Positions 44,026-56,837 are shown, numbered from the stretch's first letter. The stretch is DNA of 64,000 nucleotides from Dendrobium chrysotoxum (GCA_019925795.1 CM034300.1:30305591-30369590), one strand, 5' to 3'. Numbers and translations: made by a program. The notes: generated by a model not told the origin, from the letters alone.

Positions 44026-45136
44026 ATGGCTGGAGGCAAGAGGTCACAAAAAAATATTGGAAGTTCCTCCCGGCGTCAAGTTGATCCAAGATTTGCTGAG
44101 GCAGCTAATGAAGATGCCTACAACAGATATAAGGATGCCAGAATCACACCCTCCAAAATCATCAATATGGAGGAACTCCACTTTTAAGTACTACCTCTTT
44201 TCTCTCATACAACTCTAAACTTCATTTTTACTCTTGCTTATCTCTTATGTTCTGAACTACTCTTTGAGTTCTTTGAAAGATAACGAATCAATATTGAGTG
44301 TACTGTCCTCCAATCATATGTTAATAGGCGACCAGTAGAAATCACTTACCAAGACCTTCATAATTTTCTACATCTATCTACTACTGGTGAAAAAGTTCAT
44401 GTTTAGCTACAAATCTAGAGTTTAATTGGACCCCTATCAACACCACTCTTAGAGGATCCAATAATAACTTCCACGTTGCCTAGTTTAGTACTCTAGTTTA
44501 GGATGCTCACATCATCCAACATATACTTTGAAATTCTATCATTCCTAAAGTTGGAGATCAAATCAACTTCACTCTTCTTCTTTCTCTTACAACTTACTTC
44601 ATAATGGCTTAGATAGACTTTAATACAGCTGATCTTTTAATTTGTTATCTTTCTAATCTGACCAGTTTAGAGATCCCAAACATAAGAGAATACCCAATAT
44701 GGCCTTAGGACATATCATAACATTTGTCATAGAATCCAAGTACAACTTCCAATTTTGTTGTGCACTAGATTATATCCCAGTCTTCTATTCTGATACTTTC
44801 TTTTAGGTCATTTAAAGTGCCTCCGCCACCCGGCTCGCTACGGAGAAGCACATGAACACAAGGAAGGTCCAGTACCTATTCTTATCTACCAGCAGTCCTA
44901 GATAGATCAGCTGGTTGAGAGGTTTGACCAATGGGAGGCTAGGTTTGCTCCTACGTAACCATACATGAGTAGCAGCATACCCAAGACTTAGCTCACTTGA
45001 TGCCTATATAGCCCAGCAAGAGCAGCAGCATGACCAGGATATGGCCTGGTTTGGCGACCAGTTTGCTTCTCTTCACTGATACTATCAGCCACCACCACCA
45101 CAACCTCCACCTGATCAGGGTTCCTCTTATTTTTAG
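44026..45136 (+). pseudogene. Extra 3' ORF (env-position protein) of element E
   Basis: The ATG is kept: MAGGKRSQ, a Ser/Arg-rich segment, DPRFAEAANEDAYNRYKDARITPSKIIN, then a stop after HF. The conserved domain follows in pieces (LSHTTLNFIFTL, SELLFEFFE, VNRRPVEITYQDL, STTGEKVH, IPKVGDQINFTLL). The tail has AQQEQQHDQDMAWFGDQF and poly-proline before TAG at 45134. Stops and frameshifts break it, but the ends and order of domains agree with B, C, D and F. It lies directly behind the internal TATA box. Confidence 0.75.
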
Positions 45137-45356
45137 TTTGCTCAGTGCTTTTATTTCTGTGACTATACTGATGTTCTTTTTTGTACATTGCTCTATTTAG
45201 TGTTTTTCTTTTTCCTCTTTTTTGTGATGTCAAAAGGGTGAGTAGTGTGTTATTTTCTTATTTTAGTGAAATTTATCTTGCTCTATTTTAGTTCCTATTT
45301 TTATATATATCTCATTTTTTCCTTAAATAAAAAATAAAAAAATAAAAAAATAAAAT

Positions 45357-45382
45357 AAGAAGAAGAAGAAGAAGAAGAAGAA
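45357..45382 (+). repeat. (AAG)n microsatellite
   Basis: About eight GAA/AAG units lie just upstream of E's LTR-adjacent purine tract, extending a purine-rich strand there. Confidence 0.85.
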
Positions 45383-46196
45383 ACAGAAAAATAAAAATTT
45401 TCCTTGCTTTAAATTTTTTAACAATAATATTTACCATCATCAAAAAGGGGAAGATTGTTACAAATCTTGGTATAAGTACAGTGATTTTGATGAAAACAAA
45501 CATTATTGTTTCTTTTCTATTGCTTTTACTGCATGTCTATTTTGTTTGCCCTATTTTCTAACCTTTTAAGTTTACAAGTTCACCTGCAATGCAAATCAGC
45601 TCAAGATCGAGTAGATTAGGGTTGAGTCTCTTTGTAATTTCAATTTTAATGTTCTTTTTTACCTTTCTTGAGTCAATTCATGTATCTAGTGGACCCCAAG
45701 CTAAGTAACCTTGCACACACACTCTTAAGTGAGTAAGTTGGTAAATTAGAGAAATTTTTTGGTTTTTTGATCTAGTTGTACAGGATGATTTATATCATCC
45801 AGGATGATCAGTTAAAAACATAAAACCTAACTAGGGCACCCCAGTTGACTAAAAGTGATTAAACTGATTGAAAAGTTGTTGTTCTTATGCTCTTGCTCTC
45901 TAGTGACTCAATGGCAATTTAGGGTTTCCTCTCGCGTGCTCCTAGTTCTCCTCTCCTGGGGTGGATTCTTTGCTGATTTGTTTCCTTTTTGTATTCTAAG
46001 CTCATGTCATGCTTTGTTTTGAGTTTTTTTTTTAAATTTTTCTAGCTTTGGGAGATGATGACTCCGTCGTTTTCCATCCCATCATCTTCTTCGTTCCTTG
46101 ATAGTAAATCTCAGTCTTTTAAGGAAGTTTGTTTCTCAGCTAGCCGCTCCTTTTTCTTTTAACTTTGGTTGGCAAGTTCTGTCTTTGGTGACCAAA

Positions 46197-47456
46197 TATG
46201 GATGTGATACATAAATTTTTTGTTAATCTAAAACTATCGGGTTCCTTTCATATTGATTTGCTAGATCAGATGCACATTGCAATTCAACTTTCTACTATCT
46301 TGATTATAGCTGCATTTTTTCTAGGAGATCCTACTATATTCAAGCTTGCCATATGCGGTTACTCAAATGGATACTAGATTTTGTTGTTCATGTGGAATCC
46401 CCTATTGCTCTTATGTGGATCTCCTTCCCGAATTTGAGACTTCATTTCTTTAATTCTCAAATTTTATTTAGACTAGCGTCATTTTTTGGTAGGCCTCTCC
46501 AGACAGACAAAGCTACTTCTTCTATCTCTCGTCCGTCTATGGCTCATGTTTTAGTCGAGTTGGATATTTCTATGAAACATCCTAATGAGATCTAAAATGG
46601 ATTAGAGTTGAATGGTTATTTCCAAAAAGTTGATATTGAAAATTTGCCCATTTTTTGTTCTCACTATAAAATGCATGGCCATGGTTTAAATGAATGTTAC
46701 AAGTTACATCCTCACCTTCATAAGGAGAAGGATTCTTCCGAACAGCTACAAGGAAATGCTATTATTTCAACTTCTCATGATCATGAAATTCCTAATCTTG
46801 GAGAGGTTGAAGGCATTATTCCTAAACTGCTTGATAATATTGAGGAACCAATACATTTTTCTAGTGCTCATATTGAACTGCCTTCCACCAATGTTGATGT
46901 TCCTACTCAGTTATAGAGAGTAAATATTAACTCTACCTTTATCTTATCTACCAGTTGTGAAAATGTGGATGAGCAAATGTTGGCTATCACTACTAATCAA
47001 AATATTATTACATCATCTTTTATTAGTCCTTATGTTTTTAACAAAAATTTGCCTGATATGGATTTTATGATGCTCACTAATAATTATTCTATTACTCTGT
47101 CTTCCCATTATGTTGGGAATGATCAGGAGGATGGCCAACTAATTTTAATGGAAGGTAATGCTTGTATTGACATGAATAGTAAAGAAAATGTGGAGGATGG
47201 CTATACCTTGAAGGAGGGTGAATTGGCTCAGGAGGTAAGGCATGAGGGTATGCACATTGATTGTAAGCTTCCTTTAAACTCTCATTATCATAGTGATGCT
47301 TGCACAGATATAGAGGATATGCATATCATAGCTAAATGTTTTGCCAAAGATGATAATGACACTAGTTATTCCAAGTTTCATAGTAGAAGAGGTATGAAAA
47401 ATAATAACATCATATTACAATCTCCTAGGACCACACATTCGTGTAATAGTAATTAG
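46197..47456 (+). pseudogene. LINE ORF1 (RNA-binding, DUF4283-like and zinc knuckle)
   Basis: One frame holds 46353-46595, 46608-46916 and 46965-47456, separated by single stops. The first part (MRLLKWILDFV, SPIALMWISFPNLRLHFFN, GRPLQTDKATSSISRPSMAHVLVELDI) is the DUF4283-type region of plant LINE ORF1. The knuckle that follows reads CSHYKMHGHGLNEC, with Tyr in place of the second Cys of the CCHC set. The C-terminal part is acidic and Asn/Ser-rich. ORF1 proteins coat LINE RNA. ORF2 starts 12 bases after the ORF1 stop. Confidence 0.82.
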
Positions 47457-47467
47457 CATTCTTTTTT

Positions 47468-50400
47468 ATGTTTAAAGCTATCATTTATAATGTTAGGGGC
47501 ATTGGTTGCCCCTCCTCTAGGTTAAGGGTTAAGAACTTATGCCGTATTTATAATGTTTCAATTCTTGTGTTGCTTGAACCCCTAATTACTTCTGTAAAAT
47601 TACTTAGTACTGCTAGAATATTAGGCTTTAAGCATGCTATTTCGAATTCTACCAATAAGATTTTGGTGTTATGGAAGGATCATGTTAGGATAGATGTTAT
47701 TGGAGATTTTACTCAAGTTCTGCATTGTAATATAGAAGTTTTAAATATAAATTGTTGTGCCTCTTTTGTCTATGCTGCTCTTCTCGTATTACTAGAAAAG
47801 GTTTATGGGAGCAATTCACTAATTTCCATAGTATTTGTAACTTGCCCTGGCTTGTTGGTGGTGATTTTAATACTATTTATAATCCCTCTTAACATATTGG
47901 GGGTTCTATTCCTAGCTATCACTCTATGGAGTATTTTAATAATATGATTTTGGATTGTAATTTAGTTGACATTGGCTTCTCTGGTAACAAATTTACTTGG
48001 AACCGTGGTCATTTATTACAATGATTGGATTGAGTTTTATTTAATGATTTGAGGCATAACTCTTTTAATTCTATTTCTATTGAGCATCTTAGTAGGACTC
48101 TTTCTGATCACTCCCCTATGTTAATTAGCCTCAAGACTAGGCATATGAGCTAGTTACCTCACTTTAGATTTCAAAACATGTGGTTGCTTCATGATTCTTT
48201 CCTGAACTTGATTCAGGAAAATTGGCAATGCCCCCTTGCATCGGATAACTCTATCTTTGGTATGAAGAGACTTTGGTTTAAACTGATAAGAATTAAGCAA
48301 GTTATTAATTGGTGGAACCATAATGTTTTTAAAAATATTTTTACCAATATCTTGAATGCTAAAGATAAAGTGAATAATATTGAGCTTAACTATCAATTAT
48401 TTCCTTGTGATGAGAATTTTAGTTTGTTGAGGGATGCTAAAGTTTCTCTCTTTAAATTACAAGCTCAGGAGGAAGCCTTTTGGAAACAAAAAGTAGTTGC
48501 TAAGCACCTTGTTGAAGGTGACAATAACACCAAATATTTTCATGTGTTGGCTAAAAGAAAACATGCCAAAAACTCCATTAATAAAATCAATCGAGATGAT
48601 GGCTCTGTTATTGAGGATATTGAGGAAATTGCTAATTTGGCGATTCAGCATTTTCAAAACAGTCTCAATAAGGAGCTTACTTTTGGCCATATTGATAACC
48701 CCTCTATTATCCCTAATCTCATCTCTCAAGATGATAATGAACTCCTCTCTAAACCCCCTTATTTAGAGGAAATTAAAGAGATTATTTATAGCATGAATGG
48801 TGCTCTATGGCTGGGTCGGATGGTTTTACCACTAACTTTTTCTAGAAAGCTTGGCATACTATTAGTAGTGATCTTTATTCTGCTATTTTGGATTTTTTTG
48901 CTGGTCACACTATTCCTGAATTTTTTACTTCTACTTCTATTGTGCTCATCCCCAAAAGCAACTCGGTTAGTAATTGAAATGATTTTAGACCTATTATTCT
49001 TTGCACTTTTTTTAAAAAGTTGCGTTTAAAATTATGATGAGTCGTTTAACTTCTATTCTTTCTAAAATTATCTCTCCTTTTTAAATGGGGTTTGTCAAGG
49101 GGTGTGCTATTGCTGATAATATTCTTTTGGCCCAAGAATTTTGTCATGACCTGGATGTTAGGGTGAGAGGTGGCAACATTATCTTGAAACTTGATATTTC
49201 TAAGGCTTATGACAACATTGATTAGAACTTTCTTTACAATATTCTTCAATTGTTCAGTTTTAATTCAGTTTTTATTAGCCTTATTCACAACTGCATTGAA
49301 GGATCCTATTTTTCTATTATTATTTTTGGCAAAAGCACTGGATTTTTTAAATCCTCTCATGGTTTAAGACAGGGTGATCCTATTTCTCCTACTCTTTTCA
49401 TTATTACTGCTCAGTATTTATCAAGAGGCCTTGCCAACCTCTTTGAGAATCACCCTAGCATCTACTTTAGATCCTTGGGAGGTTTTCCTATTTCTTATTT
49501 ATGTTTTGCCGATGATTTTATTATTTTTATGAATGCTTCTTTAAATAGAATCAATAGACTTATGGACTTCTTTCATAATTTTTAAATTGTTAGTGGTCTA
49601 TCTCTTAATAATAACAAGTGTTATTTTATTGCCTCCAAAAAATTTCTTGATGATCGTATTTTGGCTATCAAAGATCTGGCTGGCTTTATGCAAGGTCAAT
49701 TGCCTATTAAGTACCTTGGGGTTCCTCTTTTTAAAGGTAGAAAAAAAACTTTTGTTTTTGATGATTTATTTACTTCTGTGCAGAACAAGCTTTTGTCTTG
49801 GGATTCTAATTTTCAGAGTTTTGGGGGTAGATTAACCCTCATTAGAGGTGTTCTTTTCTCTCTTCCTATTTATATTTTCCAAACTCTTCAACCTACTCAG
49901 GAGGTTTGCAACATAGTTGATAAAATTGTCAATAAATTCTTTTGGAAAAGGGCTAATAGCAATTCAAAAATTATCTGGTCTTCTTGGGACAAGTGTTGTG
50001 GTGTGTTAGATGAGGGTGCCCTGGGGTGTAAGATTATGTATGATTTTGCCTATACTTTTTCTTTCAAGTTTTGGTACAACTTTTGTGCTAAAGTGAGCCT
50101 ATAGGCTAAGTTTATGTTTGTTAAATATTATGTGGGTAAGCACTCGACTACTTATTTTTTTAACAAAGGTGACTCTAAAGTGTGGAAGAGACTTTGCAAG
50201 GTTAAATAGGTTGTTGAGCCTCTCATTTCTTGGGGTCTTGGTGGTGGGAACATTTTCTTTTGGCAAGATCATTGGTTGGGTGCTCATTATATTGATTCCA
50301 TTATTAACTCCTCTTCTACTGTGGTGGTCAAGGTGAATGATTTCATTACTGATAATTGTTGGGATTATGATAAACTTGCTAATGCTATTCCTGACTCTAT

Positions 50401-51561
50401 TATTCAATAAATTTTAAACCTCCCATTGAACACTGACTCTGATGATTTATTATTATGCAATTTGTCCAAAGATGGGAGTTTTAGATTAAAGGATGCTTGG
50501 CATGCTTTTAGATTCAAGAATTATGTTACTAATATATTTTCTATGAACGTATTCCTTTTACTCTGGCTATTTTCATCTAGATAATTATGCATAAGTTCAT
50601 TCCTACTAATGATAACTTATTTAAAAGAGGCTTTATTTTGTCGTCCAAGTGCCAATGTTGCTACCATGTGGAGAATATGCATCATGTTTTCCTCTCTGGT
50701 CCTATAGCTGTTAAAACCTGGGCTTATTTTGATGACATCTTCAAACTTAATTGCTTTAATGCTAAATTATCTATTAATTCTATGCTTAACTCTTGGTTTA
50801 CTAATTCTAAATGTTATATCAGAAATGTTATTCCTTCTCTCATTTTGTGGTAGTTACGGTTGGATAGAAATAATTCCTTGTTTAATGGGGTTGGTGTGAA
50901 CCATCATAGGATTATTAAGAATGTGAAAGACAAGGTTATGGGGCTTTTTTCTATTAATCTGCTCTCTATCAAGAATTTTAAGAATTATCTATTTTTGGTG
51001 TCTGATTTAGGTATCAAGTTGGAGGATGATAATCCTTCTACCGAACCTAGGTTTGTTTACTGGCTGAAACCTGCTAATAACTCTTATAAACTAAATGTGG
51101 ATGGTTTTGTTATGGGTTCCACCATGGGGTGTGGTGGGGTTATTAGGGACAGTCATGAGAGTATTATTATGGCTTTTGCAGGTCCCTTACACAATTGTGA
51201 TGTGGACCTAGCCGTCCTCTTAGCTATTCTTCATGGGATTAGATTATGCATTTCCTTTGACATTTTTAACATTGGTATTAAAGTTGATTATAATTATATT
51301 ATTCACGGTTTAAATATTGTTAATGATACTGTGTGTAATCCTGCTATTTTTTATCTCGTGAGGGATATTAAGTATTGGTTGATCTTTATGAACTTCTCCT
51401 TATCTCATGTTTATAAGGAGGGGAATGCTTGTGCCGAGTGGCTTGCCAACTTGGGGTGTGGTTTGGATGGTTTTACTAATTTATTTGTTTCTAATCGCCC
51501 TGCTCCTTTAAAAGGGTTTTTAAGATTAGATAAAATTGGTATACCCTATGTTAGATTTTAA
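47468..51561 (+). pseudogene. LINE ORF2 (endonuclease, reverse transcriptase, RNase H)
   Basis: MFKAIIYNVRGIG is the start of the AP-type endonuclease, which nicks the target. The frame shifts near 47950. The RT region has WKQKVVAKHLVEGDNNTKYFH (near 48480), KGCAIADNILLAQEF and ILKLDISKAYDNI (about 49100-49220), GLRQGDPISPTLF (about 49360) and the catalytic FADD box at 49504-49515. A zinc/thumb region follows (FKRGFILSSKCQCC, near 50625). RNase H at the C-terminus (50860-51561) has the NVDGF Asp but Val where the catalytic Glu is expected (AVLLAILHG). Several frameshifts and stops. Confidence 0.9.
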
Positions 51562-52844
51562 GGCTGGTTGGTGGCTGGTGCTTATGGTTTTTGGTTTTTT
51601 TGGTTTGGGGGCTGCCTCATGATTAGTGTGCTAGAGGTTATCTCTGCTATTTTTTTTCCTTTTTGATGTTCTATTTTTGTTTAGGTGCCAAAAATGTTTC
51701 TTTGTGCTCCTCTATGATGCCCAAAAATCTTTGTTTATCTATGGTTATTATGGGTATTTTTGGGGCTTGGAGGGTCGGCATTTCCTTGAGCCTCTCGGTT
51801 GGTTTGGGGGATGCATCTTGGTTGGTGTACTGGAGGGTTTCTCTACTATTTTGTTTCTTTTTGCTGCTCTATTTCTATTTGGGTGCTAGGAATACTTCTC
51901 TGTGCTGCTCTAGGATGCCCAGAATTTTTTTGTTGTTGTTTACTTTTAATGGGGCAGTTGGGCTTTTCTCGGAGCCTCTCGATCTGTGCTGATGTTGGGT
52001 TTTATGGCTTTCAATTATGTAGCTCTGTCCTTAGTGTATTTGGGTGTCTTATTTTTACCTTGATGTTAAGCTTGACTGTCTGGATGTGTAATCAGGTTAT
52101 TTTGAGCTGTATTTGGATCATGGATCCCTTATGCTCTATTGGGGTTGCCTCTAACCTGGACTTCCAGGTGGGGTATCATTTATCTATCAACTATCCTTCT
52201 AATTATTTTAGCTGGTTTGGCTTTCTTCCTGCTGCTTCCCATGCTCGGATGCTTCAGATTTATTACTATTGTATTGGGTTTAATGGTGCCTGGTGCCGTT
52301 GGTTATTTGATGGTGGGGCTATCCATGCTAAGTTGGAGGTGAACATGTGTTGTGACCCTTCAAGCTTTTCTTGTGTCTTTGCTATTATGGATTATGGGGT
52401 TGATGTTGCTTATCCTAGTTGCTTAGCTGATAGTGGTTTGGCACTTATTATTGCCTCTTGTTGCCTCCTTTTTATATGTCTTATGAATATCTGCTGGAAC
52501 TATCAAAGTACTAGCTTTTGTTTTTATTTATGCTATTTCTATCTTGGGCATCATCCTATTTTTACAAAATGTTCTTAGTGCAGGTGTTTGTTGTGGTGCC
52601 ATTTTGAATGGGAAGCTAGAGCTGAATGCAGTTTTTTAGATTCTTTCTTGTGCATTGTAGATTATTCCTAGGTTTGATTGCATTTTTGCTTAGTATGGAA
52701 CTCGAGCTCTTAGAATTTTTTTTCTTTCCTTTTGTAGCCCTTTTGAGCATTAGTGAGCTTGAGGACCCTCTAAGGACTGTGTAATTTTTTTCTTGAATTA
52801 ACACGTACGTCCCTTCCTGGGCTTTCCCTAAAAAAAGGAGTAAA
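51562..52844 (+). other. LINE 3' region with internal duplication
   Basis: Two T-rich, loosely repeated segments occur near 51640-51740 and 51835-51930, sharing GGTGCxAxxAATxxTTCT, TGTGCT and GATGCCCA phrases about 190 bp apart. Longer frames here are low-complexity and have no recognised domain. It ends in a short A run before the target repeat. Confidence 0.6.
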
Positions 52845-52934
52845 TAAACTGATCATACTGGATGATCCATATCATCCAGGATGATCCGTTCAGATTATGA
52901 AAAATAGCTGGCAATCACAATTTAGGCAATATTT

Positions 52935-54766
52935 TGAAAGTACGAGATGCGCCAAGAGGGGGGGGGGGGTGAATTGGTATTTTAAAAATTTAAACCTAAA
53001 CAGGAGTTCTAATTTTTTTTGTATTTTTAAAATAGTAGCTTAACAATTTGAATGCGAAAGCTAGTAGTTTGTTCACAACAACGATATTGGTGACATAATT
53101 ACAAATTTCACAATACAAGATCAAGATCAAAATTTTTCACCAAGTAATTAAAACAGTAAATAAAATGCGTGAAATGTAAAGAGCAGTAAAAATGAAAAAA
53201 ACACACTAGAGATTTTTATAGTGGTTCGATCACTTGACCTACATCCACTCCCCGGAGTCCTCCACTCCGGGATTTGCACTACTAAAAGTTGACTCTCCTG
53301 TTGCTCCCACAGCAAGGCAGATAAGCCTTTACAAGACTCACTTTCACCTTCCCCGGTGTGGCGGAATACCAAATGCTATGTCACCCTCCTGGTGATGGCA
53401 GTGGACCTTCTCCTTTTTCTCCCTCTTGGAGACGGCAGAGTACCTTGATGAAGTTGATCTTGAAGCCTCTCTTCCCAAGAGAACTTTCCCTAGACTCCCC
53501 AAAGCCACAAGAGGAGCAAAGCATGCAGCTAGCTCGGAGCCACCATGTGATTCCCTCACACTTTTCTCCCTCACGCTCAAGCTCACCTTCACCTTCCTCT
53601 CACAACCCCTGGATCTCTTCCAAAGAAAGCTTCTCTCTCAAGAGTCCCGTTCTCTCTCATTGCTTCTCACAGCAACAAGCCAGACCAACTACTCTCTATT
53701 AAAAAAATTAAAGTTCTTTTAAATCAGGCTTCAGAAAACCCTAAAAATTTCAACATTTTCGTCTCTATTTGTACAGTATGATATAACATCATATAGTACA
53801 ATCAGTTCAAAGATAGCTTCGTCCAGTACGAGCACAGATAAACAGTTTTTGAATTCTATGGATATCATACTGTACGATCGGTAGATCGTACAGGATGATC
53901 ATGTTATTTTCAAGTGTTCGTATAGGATGACCTGTAGGACGATCTCTAGGACCAGTAAATTCATCTCTGACTATCATCCAACACTGTACTATTCATACAG
54001 TATGATTAGTTCATTTTTAGGACATCATCCAGTATGATATGAATATTGTCCAGGATGAATAGAACAAAAACCTTGGTTTCATCTGGTATGATCAAAGGGA
54101 CGAATGAAATCGTCTCTGACTATCATACAGTATGATATTACATCGTACAATACGATCGAATTTAATTAAGAAACCAAAATTTTATTTCCTGATTACGGGA
54201 GATAATTTTGGTAAGTATTCAAATAATCGTACAGTATGGTATAGATCGTACAGTACGAATATTTCAGAATATCAAAATTATAAACTTACCAAACTTATTC
54301 TAGCGGCTAGGATTTTTCAATTGAACCTCATCATACAGTACGTTGACAATCATACTGTACGATTAGTTCATAAAACTAATCATCCAGAATTAGCCGTTAA
54401 CCTGATTATTAATTACCAATAGTATAGTACGATTCAAAATCGTACAGTACGATCAATTTTTTTTTTTAAATTTTGACTTTAAAAAAAATCTCCCTCTGTG
54501 TGTGTGCATGGTTACTCCTTTTACATATATGCTTTTGTGGCAGACTCAAGAAAATAAAAATAAAGAAAATAAAAATACAAGTTTTTGAATACCCTATTTT
54601 ACCAAGTTTGAGTCTCCAGCAATCTTGAGCAGTGTGTATCTGACCTTAAATGTTAGTGCTCACAGACAAAGATAAATATTTATAATCTTAGAGGAAGTCC
54701 ATATAAATTCAGTAAGTATTAGTTATCACCATCAAAATTAAGTGCTCAGGATCTCAAATTTCAACA
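52935..54766 (-). repeat. 3' LTR of element D (family 2)
   Basis: It is 1832 bp, starting TGTTGAAATTTGAG (minus strand, 54766) and ending CGTACTTTCA at 52935. The palindromes are TCGTAC-type (pair centres 53871/53892, 21 bp). TTTAAAAG lies at 53723-53716. The hairpin set spans about 53435-53225, including the perfect 8-bp stem CCCGGAGT/ACTCCGGG with loop CCTCC on the plus strand (53251-53271, GGAGG in RNA). Confidence 0.95.
53225..53435 (-). other. Leader hairpins (D 3' LTR)
   Basis: Given as plus-strand intervals: TCTCC/GGAGA at 53418-53432 (loop changed to AAGAG in RNA), GTCACC/GGTGAT at 53380-53396 with loop AGGAG in RNA, and the 8-bp stem at 53251-53271 with loop GGAGG. The 5' LTR has the GTCACC/GGTGAC version fully paired at 62213-62229. 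Confidence 0.68.
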
Positions 54767-54984
54767 ATCTCCCCCTTTTTGATGGTGTCAAATAATATTT
54801 TATGATGGCCACAATTGTTATGTCTTCCTTAGCTCCCCCTCAGAAGGATAACTTATTATAAACTAGGAGGAATTTTTTTTTTGTTATTTATAAGAAACAG
54901 AGCAAATGTAATAAGAGCAATATATAAATAATAGATATCATTAATATTAAGGACAGAACAACACAGAAATGTCTCCCCCTTTTT
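54767..54984 (-). other. Duplicated polypurine tracts (element D)
   Basis: The plus strand shows ATCTCCCCCTTTTTGATGG at 54767-54785 next to the LTR and GTCTCCCCCTTTTTACAG at 54971-54988. The upstream copy here is as perfect as the LTR-adjacent one (AAAAAGGGGGAGA). Confidence 0.82.
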
Positions 54985-55088
54985 ACAGCACTTAAAAGGG
55001 AAGAATAACAAGTACAAACAAGAATAAAAAGAAAATACAAAGACAATTAACTAATAAAAGAAAGTACAACACAAGCAAACTAAAATAT

Positions 55089-56170
55089 TCAAAATTCGGG
55101 ATCCTGATCCGGAGGTGGTGGTGGAGGTGGTGGTACCACTTGAAAGTACTGATGGAGGGACGCGAACTGGAGATCGATAGAGGTGAGGCGTTCCCCAAAT
55201 CATTTCATGTCACTTTCATGATGTTGATATTGTTGAGCAATGTGGGAATCCAGCCTAGTTTCCAACTGATCAAGGCGTTGAATAATGTCATCATGAGGGT
55301 AGTCGGGATAGGCAGGTCTAGGCGGGTGTATTGGTGGTGGTGGAGGTGCGTCGGCAGGAGCAGCATCCTCTTCTTCATCAAAATCCGGATCAGCGTGAGC
55401 GGCCCCCCCGATGGAATATGATACGAAAAGAGGCATCTGAATAGAAGATAGGAAGATGATCTGGAGGTAGAGGATAATGAAGTTGATATTTTGCATCTAG
55501 GATGTATCCTACGGCATGTCCTAAGGCAAGATTTAGTTTTCTTCAGGCACTAGGATACCGAAAAGCAGACAAGGTATGAATATAATCAAAGATCATTTAA
55601 GCTTCATTGAATTTGGTGCCCGACATGATTAAGTAAGTGGCCACAGATAGAAGTGGGGTAATGTGTATGCAGTCTCCAGCTTTGGGTATTATGGACGTGC
55701 GAAGAACATGCTGGATAATGTATGCATTTTGATTAAGAGTTTGGACAAGGGGTAGGTATTGATTGGATGGTATATTTCTAAGTGTCATGTTGGCTGAGGT
55801 CCAATTATAATCATTTGTGAGAATAGATTGGGGATAAGGGCCTTCAGTGGATAACCCAATGTGTTCAGCTATGTTATTTATAGTTTTAACGACATGTTGT
55901 TTGCAGACATAGAAGGTAAAGGTGGTACATTCTAGGTCGATTTTTAGATTTGCTAGAAATTCAAAGAGAAGTTCGGAGTGGAAGGGAAATGCGAGTGTCA
56001 AAAAAAATTGAAGAGTGGTGGAGGCGAAAAAATTTATCACCTCAAAGTTTAGAGCCGCTTGATTTAACATATGTGACGGGGTAATTTTGGCTTCTTTTAA
56101 TTTATTGTACGCTTTCTTGTCAGCAACAGAGAGAAAGCGATCGTCGGCCTCGCTTGCTTCCACCAGACAT
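55089..56170 (-). pseudogene. Extra 3' ORF (env-position protein) of element D
   Basis: ATG at 56170 starts MSGGSKRG, but the frame slips at once; the main frame from 56163 reads DDRFLSVADKKAYNKLKEAKITPSHML, then NFEVINFFASTTLQFFLTLAFPFHSELLFEFLANLKIDLE, NIAEHIGLSTEGPYPQ and IPKAGDCIHITPLLSVATYLIMSGTKF. A second slip near 55560 leads to an acidic hinge (HADPDFDEEEDAAPADAPPPPP), the coiled tail (DIIQRLDQLETRLDSHIAQQ) and poly-proline, stop at 55089. One Trp codon is a stop near 55200. Same domain order as in family 1 but clearly diverged in sequence. Function unknown. Confidence 0.76.
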
Positions 56171-56242
56171 TGACCAGGAAATGGGTGAAGAGATTGAGGA
56201 ATTGTAAGAAGAGTGAGTGAGCTTAACCAGAGAATCCCACCA

Positions 56243-56249
56243 ATTTATA
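56243..56249 (-). promoter_or_regulatory. Internal TATA box before the 3' ORF (element D)
   Basis: The minus strand reads CTC-TATAAAT-TGG, 73 bp before the ATG at 56170. The first palindrome (centre 56270) lies about 14 bp further upstream. Confidence 0.72.
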
Positions 56250-56254
56250 GAGTT

Positions 56255-56720
56255 TTTGAGGTATCGTACAGTACGATGTAGTATCGTACAGTATGATATG
56301 TGTAATTATTTCATCTGGATGACTTTTCAGAAAAAGAGAGTTAAATCATACAGTACGATCAGAATCGTACTGGACGAATGTGAGTGAGAGGGCATTCATC
56401 CCGAGAAGTCGTCTGAACGACTTTTGACTAAATTGATTGTACAGTACGCACAGGTGTTCGTACCATATGTACGGTAATTATTTTTGTACCGGTTGAGCTT
56501 AAATTCATCCCAATCCATATTGACACCTAGATCATATAGTACGATGGGTGGTTCGTATGGTACGATGACCAATAATGTGTATCATACCGTATGAGTGATT
56601 ATTCATACAGTACGATATATACAAGACATGATAGATCTGGACCGTGGATGGAGTGGAAGGCTGTGATTTGTGGAATTGGATAATCGTACAGTATGATATT
56701 GAATAGTACAGTACGATGTG
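56255..56720 (-). promoter_or_regulatory. Internal paired-palindrome array (element D)
   Basis: Sites are of the TCGTAC-N-GTACGA class, as in D's own LTR. Pair centres 56270/56290 (20 bp) and 56352/56371 (19 bp); further decayed sites near 56445-56600 and 56685-56720. One copy of the unit that is tandemly repeated in C lies at about 56450-56550. Confidence 0.7.
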
Positions 56721-56779
56721 TAGAGAAATTCAAGGTTTGGGCATCAGCAAGGTGAATGTGAGAGGATTAGGAAAGTCCC

Positions 56780-56803
56780 TTTTTATTTATTTATTTATTT
56801 ATT
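56780..56803. repeat. (TTTA)n microsatellite
   Basis: About six TTTA units lie between the internal array and the end of pol in element D, followed by an A run. Confidence 0.85.
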
Positions 56804-56837
56804 TAAAAAAAAACTAAACACACAATTTTTTTTTAAA

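Larger units (their letters stand above)
43854..45868 (+). mobile_element. Element E, second segment (TATA box, 3' ORF, purine tracts, LTR start)
   Basis: It continues from 31707 after the F insertion. It holds palindromes (near 43895-43935), a TATA box, the 3' ORF (44026-45136), two purine tracts (about 45231-45242 and 45441-45454) and the first ~410 bp of the 3' LTR, which is then broken by the LINE at 45868. Confidence 0.88.
45869..52844 (+). mobile_element. L1-type plant LINE, TSD TAAACTGAT
   Basis: The 9-bp repeats TAAACTGAT at 45860-45868 and 52845-52853 flank it, and E's LTR reads on across them. It has a 5' leader, ORF1 (46197-47456), ORF2 (47468-51561) and a ~1.3 kb 3' end finishing with ...GGCTTTCCCTAAAAAAAGG, a weak A tail. 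At nearly 7 kb it appears full length. Plus orientation. Both ORFs carry stops or frameshifts. Confidence 0.93.

Noticed and set aside
51799..52578. 259-residue frame in the LINE 3' region
   Set aside because: Low-complexity, Cys/Phe/Leu-rich translation of T-rich DNA downstream of ORF2, overlapping other frames, with no recognised domain.
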